NCBI GenBank assembly: GCA_018340805.1
Contig: JACMZG010001908.1
Span: 45,763,117 to 45,827,116, forward strand
Source: Microvelia longipes
Taxonomy: Eukaryota; Arthropoda; Insecta; Hemiptera; Veliidae
Reading direction: 5' to 3'
Length of the DNA: 64,000 bases
The first letter of the stretch is position 1. The number at the start of each line of letters is the position of its first letter. A program made the position numbers and the translations under genes. The notes below the pieces were generated by a model that was not told where the DNA came from, did not search any database, and was given only the letters and a program-made list of their open reading frames with translations. Shown piece by piece: positions 44,501 through 57,326 of this stretch.

Positions 44501-45904
44501 CGCCATAGAAAGACTAGAATTAAATTAAGTATCACAGAAATAATTTAACAAGAATCAACTTCGTGAAGAAATAAATAAAAAGAACCAAATGCAGAGTTCA
44601 GAAAGATAGTTTAGGTCATTAGTGCCTTTATGCAGTTCAGAGTTCAGATAAACGTCAGAAACAAACACCATATATAATTTACTAAGATATAATATTTTAC
44701 TTTGAATTCAAAGCACACTTGTGTACAAGCTCTTAATAGTGCAACAACTTCCGTCTTATATATTGTTTTATAGCTATTAGATGGTCTTTAAATCCATCTA
44801 AAGAAAATATATATCTGTGAAGAGTGTCTGAAGTTGTTGAAGGAAGGTCAAGATCCTTGAGAAGTTTTAAGAAGGGGGTTTATATAGGTTTTTAGGGATT
44901 AAAACGATCCCTGGTCCATAGCTCCATCCCTGCCTTAGTCTTATATAGACCTTTCCTTCTTTTAGTAGTCTTTCTATGCTTCATCCTAATAAAAACATTT
45001 TACGATGGAACAAATACATCGCTTTAAGATAAAAGACAAAAAACTGGGAAAATAACTCAACGTCAGTTTTTGTTACATTTCATCAACATTAATTTTGAGT
45101 TCGATTTGTAATTCTTGACAGATTATAATATTTTGAAATTTTTATTATATTTTATTTATAATTTTATGTTTTTATAATTTATAATTATATGTTCCAAAGG
45201 GCTGGCTAGCATTTAAAGGAAACTCTATCCTTGTTTTCACGCGACCGAACAGTGAGGCGAGCACTCAATGTTCCGATACTGACTCCTGATTTTTACTTGA
45301 TATTCAAAACCAAAAATGATTCAAATGTTTTCCTGCTTTAAGCTAAAGTTAATTAAATAAGCTATAATTCTGGTACAATTATAAATCGACATTAACCATT
45401 ATTAAATGAAAATATGCATACGTATGATCAACTTGTATGATGTGTATAAAATACTTTTCCCAAAACTGTTAGTACTATCTTTATGGAATAGACCTGAATT
45501 ATATAAATAAGGATCCAAAATATGTGAATATTTCTTTTTATAAATATTAAATAATTTATTTATGATATAACTGGACTAAGAGAAGAGTTATATAGAGCTA
45601 GTGGTGTGAATTTATTTCCTAACATGTTTTAGCTACTACGAAAAATTAATCGAGGAAGCATTGCTATCACTTTTAAAGAATTTATATTTCTCGTTGCTTT
45701 AGTTATTCTTAGCCCTCCCCGTATGGAATCGGTTCTCAACGAAGTTTCTTCCGATCAATAAGTCATGAGGTTTATAGAGGCGGCTTTTCCTCAGAAAGAC
45801 ATTGGATATTAAAAATAAATAGTATCTTCTAATTTTATATCTTGAAAGAAAAACAACAAATAAGATGAGAAATGCCTTTATTATATACGTTGACATTCTT
45901 TAAT
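44501..45904. other. AT-rich spacer, nothing recognised
   Basis: No supported feature. Confidence 0.4.
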
Positions 45905-46215
45905 TTTGCTTTATTGCTTTTTCTCAACTACTAGTATAGGTATGAAGGAAAATTCAGGGTTTTCTTTAAGACTCTAATACCGTGATTGCAGTATAATCAT
46001 CTGCTTTAGTATCTTTTATGATGCTCTTAATCTGTCTATCAGTGAGTGTCCGTGTGCCTTTGTTTTATTTTGCCTTAAATTATAATTAAGCCTAGTGGAG
46101 GTGTCTAACGTTAATCATTTTTGATCATATTATTCCATTTTGAAAAAAATATACAATTACTAAAATAAAACATTTTATGATTTGATACAATTTGATAAAA
46201 AAAATAGAGTTGTGG
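45905..46215 (+). repeat. Composite repeat, 5' part, diverged
   Basis: 'gctttttctcaactactagt' + 'ataggtatgaagg', 'gtgattgcagtataatcat', 'tctatcagtgagtgtccgtg' and 'taaaacattttatga'. Only loosely like the reference copy. Confidence 0.45.
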
Positions 46216-46239
46216 AGTCCAAATATAAAACATTGAAAC

Positions 46240-46500
46240 AAGTCTCTCCACTGATGTATCTGTCCACTAATGTTATATTTTTCCACTGATACTATACCTC
46301 TTCACTGATGTTATATCTCTTCACGGATGTTATTTCTCTCCACTAATGTTATTTTTCTCCACTGATGCTGTACCTCTTCACTGATGTTATATCTCTTCAC
46401 TGATGTTATATGATGAATTACAGAGCCAACTTTCAGACTTTAGCAGTCCATCATCAGTGCCTAACCAACAAAGTATAATTACAATCTTACAAAAAATTAT
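46240..46500 (-). repeat. Family D relative with a 22-bp tandem expansion
   Basis: Seven or eight units of 'cactgatgttatatctctt' type (~22 bp) at 46250-46411, expanded from the 'ctctccactaatgt' end seen at 16769. It is followed by the minus-strand motif CTGATGATG, stem GACT/AGTC around GCTAA, then TGAAA (46431-46457). Confidence 0.7.
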
Positions 46501-46884
46501 CTAAAAGACTAGCGACGATAAAAGTTTAAAGCAACTTTATTTTTATCAGTACTGACCTGATCCGCTAAATTACATCTCGGTATTAGGTAACTCAATGCCT
46601 GAAATTACCTTAAAACTCTCAGGTCGAGCAAAGGCAGTGCGAAGTCGTAATATCCTAGACATTGGATCACTAATTGTATTCTGAGTAGAGTGTTGAGATT
46701 GCTAAGTATTACTACATTAAGCTTTAGCTACACACGGCAATTTGAGGCCGAGTAAAACGTGTCAAAAGTAGTAAGGAAATGTATTGAGGTACCACGATCA
46801 ATTTTCTTTCTCATTTTAATAAATTAAAAGATTTCAATGATTTATATTAATTCTTAGTGTGTTTTGCGTATAATAAAACTAAAC

Positions 46885-47660
46885 AAATCTGGTATGGGGT
46901 ACCTCGATACTTTTCCTCATTACATCAGAGGAATTTCCTACTTTCATCGTCCCTGTTTCGGACTGCAGAAATACAGTTCGCCAACTGCAACATACCTTTG
47001 GATTCGCTTCGCTTGTCTTCAGATATTAAATGCATCTGTATCATTCTTAGCGGTCACCCATACAGCACTGATTCCGCTCAATGCTCCTTAATTTTTATGA
47101 TCCACTAAAAATCATGAATGTATTTGTCATCATACTAGTACATATTTATAACGTAATGGTATATACTTGTACCAAATTTCAACTCAATTGGACCATTTTT
47201 AATTATACTATTTTTCAAAAATCGTACCCAAGTCATTTAATAAAATTGAACTAATTCTAATAATGAGATGGAACTTGACACTTATTTTAGTCTTATACAT
47301 AGTCACATGCGTGCAATTCTCAATCCGATCGCACCATTTTTCTTCGTTTTATGATTTTTCGAAATTTTTGCTGTCATTATTGCGGGTTAGTGACGTCATA
47401 ACAAATATTTTTCGAATAGACAATTATAGCGGTAGACTGATTTTTGTTAAAAATTTCATTGCTCTAGCATGAATACACTGGGAGCTACGATGATAACAGA
47501 TACACACACATATACAGACAGACAACTTTGACAAAACCACTTAGGAGGCCTTAAAAACGCCTGAAACGGATAATTCCGGTTTTATCCCAGTTTTGGATTT
47601 TTTGCAAACACAATACTTTTCCCATATTCCCACGGTTTAAATGAGGAAAAGTAAATAGAC
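46885..47660 (-). repeat. Composite 5S-carrying repeat, near-complete minus copy
   Basis: Mirrors 22730-23505 throughout. The 5S-like block is at 47049-47091 (reads TTAAGGAGCATTGAGCGG, then TATGGGTGACCGCT on the minus strand). A perfect 14-bp inverted repeat, TACTTTTCCTCATT (46908-46921) and AATGAGGAAAAGTA (47640-47653), bounds 746 bases of it. The tail ('gtatggggtacctcg') lies outside that pair. Confidence 0.85.
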
Positions 47661-47878
47661 AATACTATCTGACATTGCCTACTACAATTATAATAGTGAT
47701 GGACTTACAGAACTTCGGTCAATTTTTAAACTGAATGATAAGATGGACCATATACTAGGTTATTCCACCTAATATTTTTCTGCAACTTTTTAGGTCTCTA
47801 TGATAAACACAATAAAGATACGACTATTGCTGTCACACACGCACAAATGCAAGCAGAAACATGCGGAAATTCGGTAAA
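47661..47878. other. Spacer, nothing recognised
   Basis: No supported feature. Confidence 0.4.
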
Positions 47879-47879
47879 A

Positions 47880-48416
47880 CCTTAGAATAATACTATATAT
47901 AGAAGGAGCACAGGACCGTAAAGACAATGTAATTCCACTGATAACACGGAAGCTGGTTGACTGGTGCAACTAAGTAATGCTGCCACCTGACAACAAAACA
48001 TTATTTTAATATGTGTCATAAATATCTATTAATGAAGAAAGATCGTAAAGACAAATATAATAACTTAAAACCACCTGCTGAGTATTAATAAAACTGGTCT
48101 TGATGACAAAAAAGGGTGGCGGAAACAAAAATCTGCATTTAGTTGACGACATACTTTTTTATATGTAATTTTAATAATACGTTAAACTACAATTTAAAAA
48201 TGCTTTAATATTGTAATGAACGATATTTATATTAGTATTTATGAATAATCAATCATTAATTAATAATAGAACATAATAATTCAACACCGGAAGTATTGCC
48301 AACTTTTTTTAGAAAATTGTATATTGTTGGGGTGGCAGCATTACTTAGGTGCACCAGTGAATCGCATTTCGTGTTATCAGTAGTGCTCCTTCTATACATA
48401 GTATTATTCTAAGGAT
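47880..48416. mobile_element. ~537-bp TIR element
   Basis: 'ccttagaataatactatata' at the left is mirrored by 'tagtattattctaagg' at the right. The arms continue through 'agaaggagcac', 'ctgataacac' and 'gtaatgctgccacc' (~100 bp). The interior is non-coding. The target duplication is not clear. Confidence 0.8.
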
Positions 48417-50059
48417 AAACCTATATAAGGGGTTTGTATCTTTAGTGCAATAACATAACTTCTCCTATCCACGTTTTAAACAAGGCAAATAATTTACATT
48501 AAATGTTAATGTTAATTTGCAACCTGCGACTTTTTGGTGACGGGCTTCAATTTATATTTGATCCTTTTAGAATTAATATTAGCACAGAACTCCTGCCAAG
48601 TACCATTGTCACTGGCCTACTTTGGTACTATTGAAATGAAATACATGAAGGGTGTTTTAAATCCCCTCCGAAAAATAGCCTTTTGGGTACAATCAAAAAT
48701 ATAAAAATCTATATGTTATTTTTAGATATTAATAATATAAATAATATACAATCATATTTGAAAACAATAACATTTATTGTTTATAAAATACAGAACTTGT
48801 TTATAGAGTTTAGTTTACAGTTTAAAGTTAAGAAAGAGCAAAGGTTTTGGCGTGAATTTTCAATGAATTTTCTCTCTTCATATCCAATTTGACTTGTTCT
48901 TTTCTTATACAAGTTTTTGTAAGGAAAAGTCGTTTTTTCGTCTTTCCAAACTGTTAAACTTTGTCTTTTAAACTCGTTTCAGAATTTGTTAACTAATAAT
49001 GTCGGTTTTTGAATCGTTAAGGAAAGACTTTCTACTCTCGGCATTAAAAGTTGGAAAGTTTTGCAAAATGTTTTACCATGACCTGTCAACAGTCAAACTA
49101 TGTAAGATAATAGTTTTATACCAACAAACTTTTTTAAAGATAATTTACATATTTGTATTCAACCATGCCTTTTAAAAGTTATTTAAACTTTTAGCTATTT
49201 GGTAATACATGGTTGTATCGGGTTCTAGTAGCTTGTGAACTAGGGGAAAAGAGAAAATTTTCAGTTGCATAAACACAATTTTACTTAATGTTAGTACATT
49301 CAACTTCGAGTCTTATCAACTCTTTAAATCGTCGTCTCCAATTTAGAAAAATTAGAAAATATATATTTTTTAAAAATATTTTTATATGTTTAAGCTAATT
49401 CTTTTTTAATCAGCTTTTAATCTCCTTATTAAAAGCTCAGTTTAGGCTCATAACAATTAAAATATTTTAGCTCATTTCCTTTGAATGATTCTGCAAAAAT
49501 AAGTTTTGACAAAATGTGTTACTGATACACAAATTTGTTGTACAAAGTCGCACAAACACCTTGAGTTGTACGCATAATTCAAACAATTATACAGCTAAGC
49601 GAGCTTAAATCAAATGTTACCAACGTTAAAATATTTTTGTAACGGGTTAACAAAAATGGTTTTCCCTTGGTTTTATGGTTTTCCCTTTAATCGCCAAAGT
49701 TTTGATGATTTACCTTTAATTTTTTCCTTGAAGAGGTTGAATTATTTTAATTAATTTTAACGTGTTTAAACTCACTTTTTCATTGAATGAAACCTTTTAA
49801 ATGGGTTGTCAGGAGATTTTAAATAAACTGATAAGAAGATGGAACTCACAATATAGTGTTTTATTTTATTTATTGTTATTTAAATTTTTCTTTTGAATAC
49901 TTTTAGTTTGTTGTAAATAGTATTTAAGTTATTTGATAATATTATTTTTTCCAACATTTGTGTTTTATTTCAATTATGTTATGAAGTGTTATTTCTTGTT
50001 TCATATTAATCAAATGATTTAATCACAGATTAATATAAAACCTTATTAAACCCAGAGTT
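48417..50059. other. AT-rich spacer with one weak repeat relic
   Basis: 'ctcatttcctttgaatgatt' near 49470 followed by 'caaaaataagttttgac' recalls the 28.65-kb arm family. Otherwise nothing recognised. Confidence 0.4.
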
Positions 50060-50220
50060 TAATATAATAACCAGGTAATTGGTAAATACCAGCTTAAAAA
50101 ACGAACAAATCCAAGTCTGCGGTGATAATAACCTGAGGCCGAAGCAGGGAGAATGAGCGTAGCAAATCCGATGTAATGAAAAATAGTTACGAGGAAATCC
50201 GTACCCGATTTTTGTTGGAA
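50060..50220 (+). repeat. Composite repeat, 3' tail
   Basis: 'aacctgaggccgaagcagg', 'gcgtagcaaatccgatgtaa' and 'cgtacccgatttttgttgg', immediately before the 34-bp array. Confidence 0.65.
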
Positions 50221-50227
50221 TCATGTG

Positions 50228-51462
50228 TGCTTAAAAACCCAAAAGAATTCATGACACTATTATTTAAAAACCAAAGAATTCAGACACTATTAATTTAAAA
50301 AACCCAAAGAATTCATGACACTATTAATTTAAAAAACCCAAAGTCTTAAAAACCCAGAATTCATACAAAGAATTCATTATTTTAAAAGAATTCATGACAC
50401 TATTAATTTAAAAAACCCAAAGAATTCATGACACTATTAATTTAAAAAACCCAAAGAATTCTAATTTAATTTAAACCCAAAGAATCTTTATAAACCCAAA
50501 GAATTCATGACACTATTAATTAAAAACCTATTAATTTAAAAAACCCAAAGAATTCATGACACTATTAATTTAAAAAACCCAAAGAATTCATGACACTATT
50601 AATTTAAAAAACCCAAAGAATTCATGACACTATTACACTTTAAAAAAAACCCAAAGATTCTATGACACTAATTTAAAAAAACCAAAGATTCATGACACTA
50701 TTAATTTAAAAAACCCATTCATGACACTATTAATTTAAAAAACCCAAAGAATTCATGACACTATTAATTTAAAAAACCCAAGAATTCATGACATTAATTT
50801 AAAAAACCCAAAGAATTCATGAAACTATTAAAAAAACCCAAAGAATTCATGACACTATTAATTTAAAAAAAACCCAAAGACACTATTAATTTCATGACAC
50901 ATTTTAAAACACATACTATAATTTAAAAACCCAAAGAATTCATGAATTAATTTAAAAAACCAAGAATTCATGACACTATTAATTTAAAAAACCCAAAGAA
51001 TCATGACACTATTAATTTAAAAAACCCAAAGAAATGACACTATTAATTTAAAAACCCAGAATTCAATGAACCCCAAGAATTATGCACTATTAATTTAAAA
51101 ACCCAAAGATTCATGACACTATTCATGCACTATTAATTTAAAACCCATTCATGACATATTAATTAAAAAACCCCATGAATTTAAAAAACCCAAAGAATGA
51201 CACTATTAATTTAAAAAACCCAAAGAATTTCATGACACTTTAATTAAAAACCCAAAGAATTCATGACACTATTAATGAATTCACTATAATTTAAAACCCA
51301 AAGAATTTGACAAATTTTCATGACACCAAAAACCCAATTCATGAACAACCTATTAATTTAAAAAACCAAATGAATTCATGACACTATTAATTTAAAAAAC
51401 CTAAAGAATTCATGACACTATTAATTTAAAAAAGCCAAAGAATTCATGACACTATTAATTTT
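50228..51462 (+). repeat. 34-bp satellite array (~35 units), heavily indel-ridden
   Basis: Consensus unit: 'aattcatgacactattaat' + 'ttaaaaaacccaaag', with an EcoRI site (GAATTC) across each junction. Many units are exact, but between them are truncated, shuffled pieces ('cccattcatgacac', 'attaatgaattcac'). The damage is mostly deletions, not substitutions. Confidence 0.9.
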
Positions 51463-51469
51463 TAAAAAA

Positions 51470-51572
51470 ATCGGGCACGGGGTAAAGGGCACGGGGGCCT
51501 TTAAAGCACCTGAAACTGATAATTCCGGTGTCATCCCGGTTTCGGATATTTTTGCAAACACAATAGACACAA
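51470..51572 (-). repeat. Composite repeat, 5' fragment (minus)
   Basis: 'cctgaaactgataattccgg', 'catcccggtttcgga' and 'tttttgcaaacacaata'. Cut by the MITE that follows. Confidence 0.65.
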
Positions 51573-51863
51573 TAGACCAAGGAGCCCAGGGGTGTTTTGT
51601 TAATAAAAAGTGTAATGGCTGGAACCGGTCTCAATTTTTCGTAAATTCCTTTCTGAACAAGGATCTGCAATTCTGCAGACTCGTATCGGATGAGAGTCCC
51701 AGGCAGAACCTTTGACCCCTAAAGTGCGTTCTGCCTGGGACACCCATCCGATACGAGTCTGCAGAATTGCAGATCCTTGTTAAGGAAGGAATTTACGAAA
51801 CATTGAGACCGGTTCCAGCCATTACACTTTTTATTAACAAAACACCTCTGGGCTCTTGGTCTA
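51573..51863. mobile_element. Palindromic MITE (family C), complete
   Basis: 291 bases with the same termini and dyad as 34040-34329. It is inserted in the composite fragment to its left. Confidence 0.9.
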
Positions 51864-52799
51864 TAAGAAATAAGTTAGTATTTTCACTAAATCAAGCAGC
51901 ACTAGCCACTAATTTTTTTTTGTATTAATACTTGTGTGTGTAAGATTTATTAAATCTAATGAAATTTAGTCTCTTTTGTGCCCTAAACTAATTCTTATGT
52001 AAAAATTTTATCCAGAGAGTAAGGTAATAAATGATTTGTGTTCTTACGCCAGAAATAAGGCATTTTTACTCTTAGAAAATTCTTTCTTATGTTAACACTA
52101 ATTATGTTTACACTAATAATTATTCATTTTGAGTTAAAAATGTATAATTTTTACCCTTTAGGCACTTATTTCCGCTAAAGTAGTAGTGGCAAAATGCCCT
52201 GTATTTATCCTAAGCTCCTAAAAAGCTCAGATAAAGTAATCATTCCATTTTTTGCAATATTCGGTGTTAAAATGTACACCAGAAGAGAACTACACAAACA
52301 AAAAGAAGTTTCTTTGCTCAAAATAAGTACCTCAAATTTCTTTAAATTATGCCTAATGGTTCATTAATTGAGAAGAGGACACTTTTGGACCACCCTGTAT
52401 AATAATACAACAAAAATAAAATAATACAATTAATAATATAAAATAGTATTTAATAATAAAAAAGTGGAAATCGGTAAATAAAGCCATTAATGTTGTTTTA
52501 AATCACCTTTGTAACAGCCTCATAAGTGAATTACAAGATAATTAGACACATAGGCGAGATTAGTAGAGATATAAAGAGGACTGAGGAGTATATTGTGGGA
52601 GAGGAGATCTGTCCATAAATATATGGCAGTCACAGTTAGATGGTAGGAAAGTTTAATATTACTGCAGGTGGGAAACTGCTGACATTTACAGAGTCCAGGC
52701 TTCCTTCGGGTGGAAATTTATTTCAGTTTGTTTTACTAGATCGTAAAGTCTTGTGTTACCAACGCCTCTACATATCTCCTCTTTACAATGGCTACTAAA
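51864..52799. other. Spacer with relics of other repeats
   Basis: About 52010-52215 loosely parallels 23640-23835 ('ttgtgttcttacgcc', 'ccctgtatttatcc'). 'ggaccaccctgtat' at 52388 is the end sequence of the palindromic MITE at 7898-8143. No gene. Confidence 0.45.
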
Positions 52800-53394
52800 G
52801 CTGTTATACATTTGTAATGAGAAAACTCAAAAATTACTTACCTGTAGATTCATTAGTTATGTTCTATAAAGCCATGATAGAGAGTAGGTTGAGCTATGGT
52901 GTCCTTCTCTGGGGCCATGCAAATACAAACTGCCTCTTAATACTACAGAAGAGACTAATAAGAATAATGCTCTCACTAAACTTCAAAACATCTTGCAAAA
53001 AATTCTTTGCAGATTTAAAAATAATGACTGTTGTAAACATATTTATTTATAAATCCCTGTTGTACATAAAAATGAATGAAAATAAGTTTTTAACTATCAG
53101 TCATAACTACAAAACTAGATCTCATAAAAATATTAGTGTACCATATCACAGACTTAGTAAGTCAGAGGTCGGATACAAATCTCTAGGAATCAAGTTGTTC
53201 AATCATCTAAGTGTATCAGATAGAAACCTTACTTTTAAAATATTCAAAGAGAAAATTAAAAATATTTTAACAGACAAAGCCTTTTATAGCCTTGATGAAT
53301 ACTTTAATGCAAAAATTGAATGAATTATTTTAATATATAACATGTTTTGACTTTTTCTGTTGTTTACGTGTGTAAATTTATTAGAAATAAAGAT

Positions 53395-53424
<30 letters not shown>
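52800..53424 (+). pseudogene. 5'-truncated non-LTR retrotransposon, ORF2 C-terminus with (ATTT)n tail
   Basis: An open frame from 52817 to 53323 (168 codons) gives the end of a LINE reverse transcriptase and its C-terminal region: MRKLKNYLPVDSLVMFYKAM, then ESRLSYGVLLWGHA, LILQKRLIRIML, and YKTRSHKNISVPYHRLS near the end. The SYG..LWG block is typical just after the RT palm/thumb. Homology seems to continue upstream (LATK) in another frame, so a small deletion is likely. After the stop comes a 70-base 3' UTR with AATAAAG, then ATTT repeats (53392-53424), a usual tail for CR1/Jockey-like LINEs. The catalytic YADD region and the endonuclease are missing, so it is inactive. Confidence 0.85.
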
Positions 53425-53425
<1 letters not shown>

Positions 53426-54672
53426 CGTTTGAATTGTTTATAAATCGATAGTTCTACTTGCGTTAAATTGTATACAATAACATAGACAGCAATTTACTTA
53501 TCAATTACTGATGTAACGTTACATTTATACCTTCAAATGTTATCTACTTTTATTAAACAATTTCTTAATACTTATCTACATTTATATAGTTAGTAAAATG
53601 TCATTGTATTTACACTGGACGATATGGATTGAACTTCTTGGTACTTTTCGTTAACTGCATGAATCCGTGGATCGATGGGAGAATATGTATAACAAAACAA
53701 CAATATCGCCACTTTGCAGACTAATGGGTTACGCCAAGCCCCCCTTAATTTAGTTCAAAATCTATATTTCCTTTGAATAAATTTGTGAACATTTTCTTGT
53801 AGATAGGATGTATCGAGACAACTTGAGTTGTTAGTTAAAATATACTCAGGAAACTTTTGTTGTTTCATTGGTTGTTTTCAGGAAATTTGTGTTGTTCAAT
53901 AAGATGTATATAGGGATCTTGTGTTAATGGATAGGATGAATCCAACATCATTGTGATCGTTTCGTCTCCAAAGGTAAGTAATAAAAGTACCTAAGAAGCC
54001 TTATTACTTGATTCTTTTCTTTTAAGAAAAGAAATATAAGAAACATTTCGATTTTGTTTTTTATATAAGAAATACATAAAATAAGCTAAGTAAGTGCCTA
54101 CTGCAAAAAAAAGTGAAAGGACAGGAAAATAAGAACATTTTTCATATTCACAATACTTTTCGACCCTTTAGGGTATCGAGAAAAAAACTAACATGATGCG
54201 TAAAAAAGGCAACCAAGAAGAAAAAATAAGAATGAAAATACTACATTGAAAGTAAAGGTGAACAAGAAAACCTCTAGAAAAGAAGAAAGGATTTCAGAAA
54301 CAAGTTTTAGAATATAATATGGTCAATCGGGTATACAATTTATATAAGTCTTGGGGGACAATATGAACCAAAACTGAGAGAGGGGCCTTTTCCCTAAAAA
54401 CTTTTAAGGAATCATTTGGGTATATCGAGCGTGGAAATCGATACCTATTTGTTCCTGATGTTACGACAACGTTCAAAGAAAAGCAATTTAAATCAATGAC
54501 ATTTTAGTAACAAGTAAACTTTTACAGATAACATTTCTATCGAGTGCCAGGAGATAGAAAATAAAAAATACTAGTTTATTGTTATTTAATGTCTACCTGG
54601 ATTATTTGTTGTAACATTACAACTAATTTTTCACTGAAATAATTTAAATTTTGTTATATTCATTTATATATA
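53425..54672. other. AT-rich spacer, nothing recognised
   Basis: No supported feature. Confidence 0.4.
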
Positions 54673-55091
54673 TAAACCAAGAGCCCAGGGGTGTTTTGTT
54701 AATAAAAAGTGTAATGGCTAAAACCGGTCTCAATTTTTTATAAATACCTTCCTGAACAAGGAACTGCAATTCTGCCGACTCGTATCGGATAGGTGTCCCA
54801 GGCAGAACGCACTTTAGGGGTCAAAGGTTCTGCCCCATCCGATACGAGTCGGCAGAATTGCAGATTCTTGTTCAGGAAGGTATTTACGAAAAATTGAGAC
54901 CGGTTCCAGCCATTACACTTTTTATTAATTTGGGTGGTAAATTTGACCTCTAAAGTGCGTTCTGCCTGGGACACCCATCCGATACGAGTCGGCAGAATTG
55001 CAGATCCCTGTTCAGAAAGGTATATACGAAAAATTGAGACCGGTTCCAGCCATTACACTTATTAACAAAACACCCCTGGGCTCTTGGTCTA
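54673..55091. mobile_element. Palindromic MITE (family C), rearranged with an extra arm
   Basis: 419 bases instead of ~290. A left arm (54673-54808) is followed by a right arm ending at 'tttttattaa' (54928), a short insert ('tttgggtggtaaatttga'), then a second right arm to 55091. This looks like unequal exchange or aberrant repair of the hairpin. Confidence 0.85.
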
Positions 55092-56101
55092 AACAAAACT
55101 GACTTTTAGTCTAATTATAAATAATACAATACATAAATACAATAAAAAATAATTTAGGCGAAAATTGAAAAACATTAAGGACTTTTTTTATAAAATAAAT
55201 TAAAATTTACATTAAAACATTTTTTATAATTGTGAATTAATTTCAGACGTATGTAGATTTCATCGTCCTAAAATAATTATTGAAAGTTTTTGTTTTTACT
55301 TAACAAAGAATAAGAGAGAGAGAGAGAGCCACCTCCGATATGGCATGAAACTAAAATTAGGGGAGTTGCAATTGAATAACTGCACAAAAGGTTTCGAGCC
55401 ATCTTTATTTATAAATTCTGGATGCATTTGTCGATGCATCTTGTTCAAACACTGAGGCAGCAATCAAGCTTTCCCCATACAGTCGGGAAACAACTAAGTG
55501 ATAAGTTCGAAAATTGAAATGAACAGCCCCCTTCGCTATAGAGTGTTGTATAAATGCAAATTTTCCAGAGTTTGATAACAATTGTAGAGGGTTTGTCATG
55601 TTATAGAGGTTTTGCCATCTCCAATATTCGTTAACTTGTTAGGGGATAGTAAGTAAACAATAATAATGACTAAGCTAATAAAAAATTTCGCAAACAATAA
55701 AATTGACATTATTTAACGCAAAACGTATCTACTGGAATTTTATTTGTTTCGTGCAATATTTGTTTTTAAAGTCTCCGCGTCTAACAGATATTAACCTGTA
55801 AATTTCAAGTACTCTTGAAATTTACTAGTATTTGATAATATGGTGGTGGTAAATGTACCACCTTATAGTGTGTATAAAATGGCTACAATAAGTCAGGCTA
55901 ATCAAATTAACTCGACTCTACTAATAATGATACTGGAAGACGACATGTCCTATCAATATGTAGATAGGCTTGAAACACGTTTTTCTGGCTCTCATACCAA
56001 CCTACTCCTACAGTGTGTAAACATTTGAACAAATCAATTATAATTGAGTTTTCTTACATTTTTTTGTTTTATTTTCAATAATGAACTTTATTTTATTTAA
56101 G
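55092..56101. other. AT-rich spacer, nothing recognised
   Basis: A short (GA)n run lies near 55312-55328. No supported gene. Confidence 0.4.
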
Positions 56102-57326
56102 TTAAAGTGATGTAGAAATTCATACAGTTGGGGTGGGGGCGCGGGACACAGTGGTCTAACTCCCCTGAAATAAGCTGCTTTAGATGGACCTAAGTTCACC
56201 TCGGTATAAAAAAAATACCTTTTTCGTAAATAAAATCATAAAAAGGCAACACTGGTTGTAAATATTTGTAACCTCGTGTCACTTTTATTTCCCTCATTGA
56301 ATTTGTTGTCCTCATATTAAGTTAGGACAAAAATTCGAAAACAACAACAACCTCATTGTGCATATTGACCTGTTTGATTTCGTTTCATTTCATTCCAATC
56401 TGTTCAACTCATCCCAATTATTGCGAAGTTGTAATATGATCTGAGTGCCTATATTTGATGCTTGTACATTGACGTATTCTTCAAGCATTTCTTGCTATTT
56501 GAGTACAGCGCAGGTTCTGTGCTCTGTCAACCAAAAGACAGCATTTTTTTTTTTGAAAATGCCATATCTTTCAATAGATGACAGTCTTGACTTTTTTAAG
56601 TCTTGAATGCATATTGTGTCATATTATTCTTATAATATGAAACAATACGCATTCAATTATACAAAATTGACAAAAAAAGCAGTTTGTTTTGGAAAAAAGT
56701 AATTATAGCTGACAATTTATTTAAATCGTCAAACTTTTATCAAATAACTATTATGATCCATTGCATTACGTAATTAACAACTTTAACTCCACTTAATTCA
56801 TACTTCCCGAACAAATTTAAAGCAACACTTAGTTGGTAAATTTATAAGATACAACAATATTCCTTCTTAAAAAGTAAATAAATAATTTTTAAAAATAAAA
56901 AAATACGATATCAAATAAAAACAAATAATAAAATTCAAAACATAACCTGACTTTCAGTGTTGCCAGAGTAGGGAATTTTTTTTTGTTACATAAAAGAAGG
57001 GATTTTTTTTATTAAAGAAAGAGGGTTGAAAGCATTGAGATTTTGGCGGGCTGTCAATTGATTTTAGCCGTGTGTCGTATTATAAAAAAGAAAAAAGTCA
57101 ATGAATAAGATAAAAATCGTCTTGTTTACATTTTTATAAACATAAATAGAAGTATCGATTTAAAACTGATAACAATAGTGATAAGGGCACAAGGTGAAAA
57201 CTAGCGCTCGGTGCGGTAGTTGATGCAACTAATCCCTGTTTTTTTCGGAACCACCTAAAACCAGGGAGTTAGACCACTTTGTCCCCCGCCCCGACCCCTA
57301 CTGTATGAATTTCTACATCACTTTAA
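56102..57326. mobile_element. 1.2-kb TIR element with TTAA or TTTAAG target site
   Basis: 'TTAAAGTGATGTAGAAATTC' is mirrored at the right end, with ~70-bp arms ('ggtctaactccc', 'gaatttctacatcac'). TTAA lies at both termini (56102-56105, 57323-57326) and TTTAAG just outside both (56096-56101, 57327-57332). Either a TTAA (piggyBac-type) or a 6-bp duplication is possible. The interior (~1.1 kb) has no transposase. Confidence 0.8.

Noticed and set aside
46857..47108. Overlapping 83- and 75-codon frames
   Set aside because: They lie in the minus-strand composite repeat tail and are not conserved in other copies.
50228..51462. CRISPR array
   Set aside because: Whole units repeat without unique spacers. 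It is a satellite.
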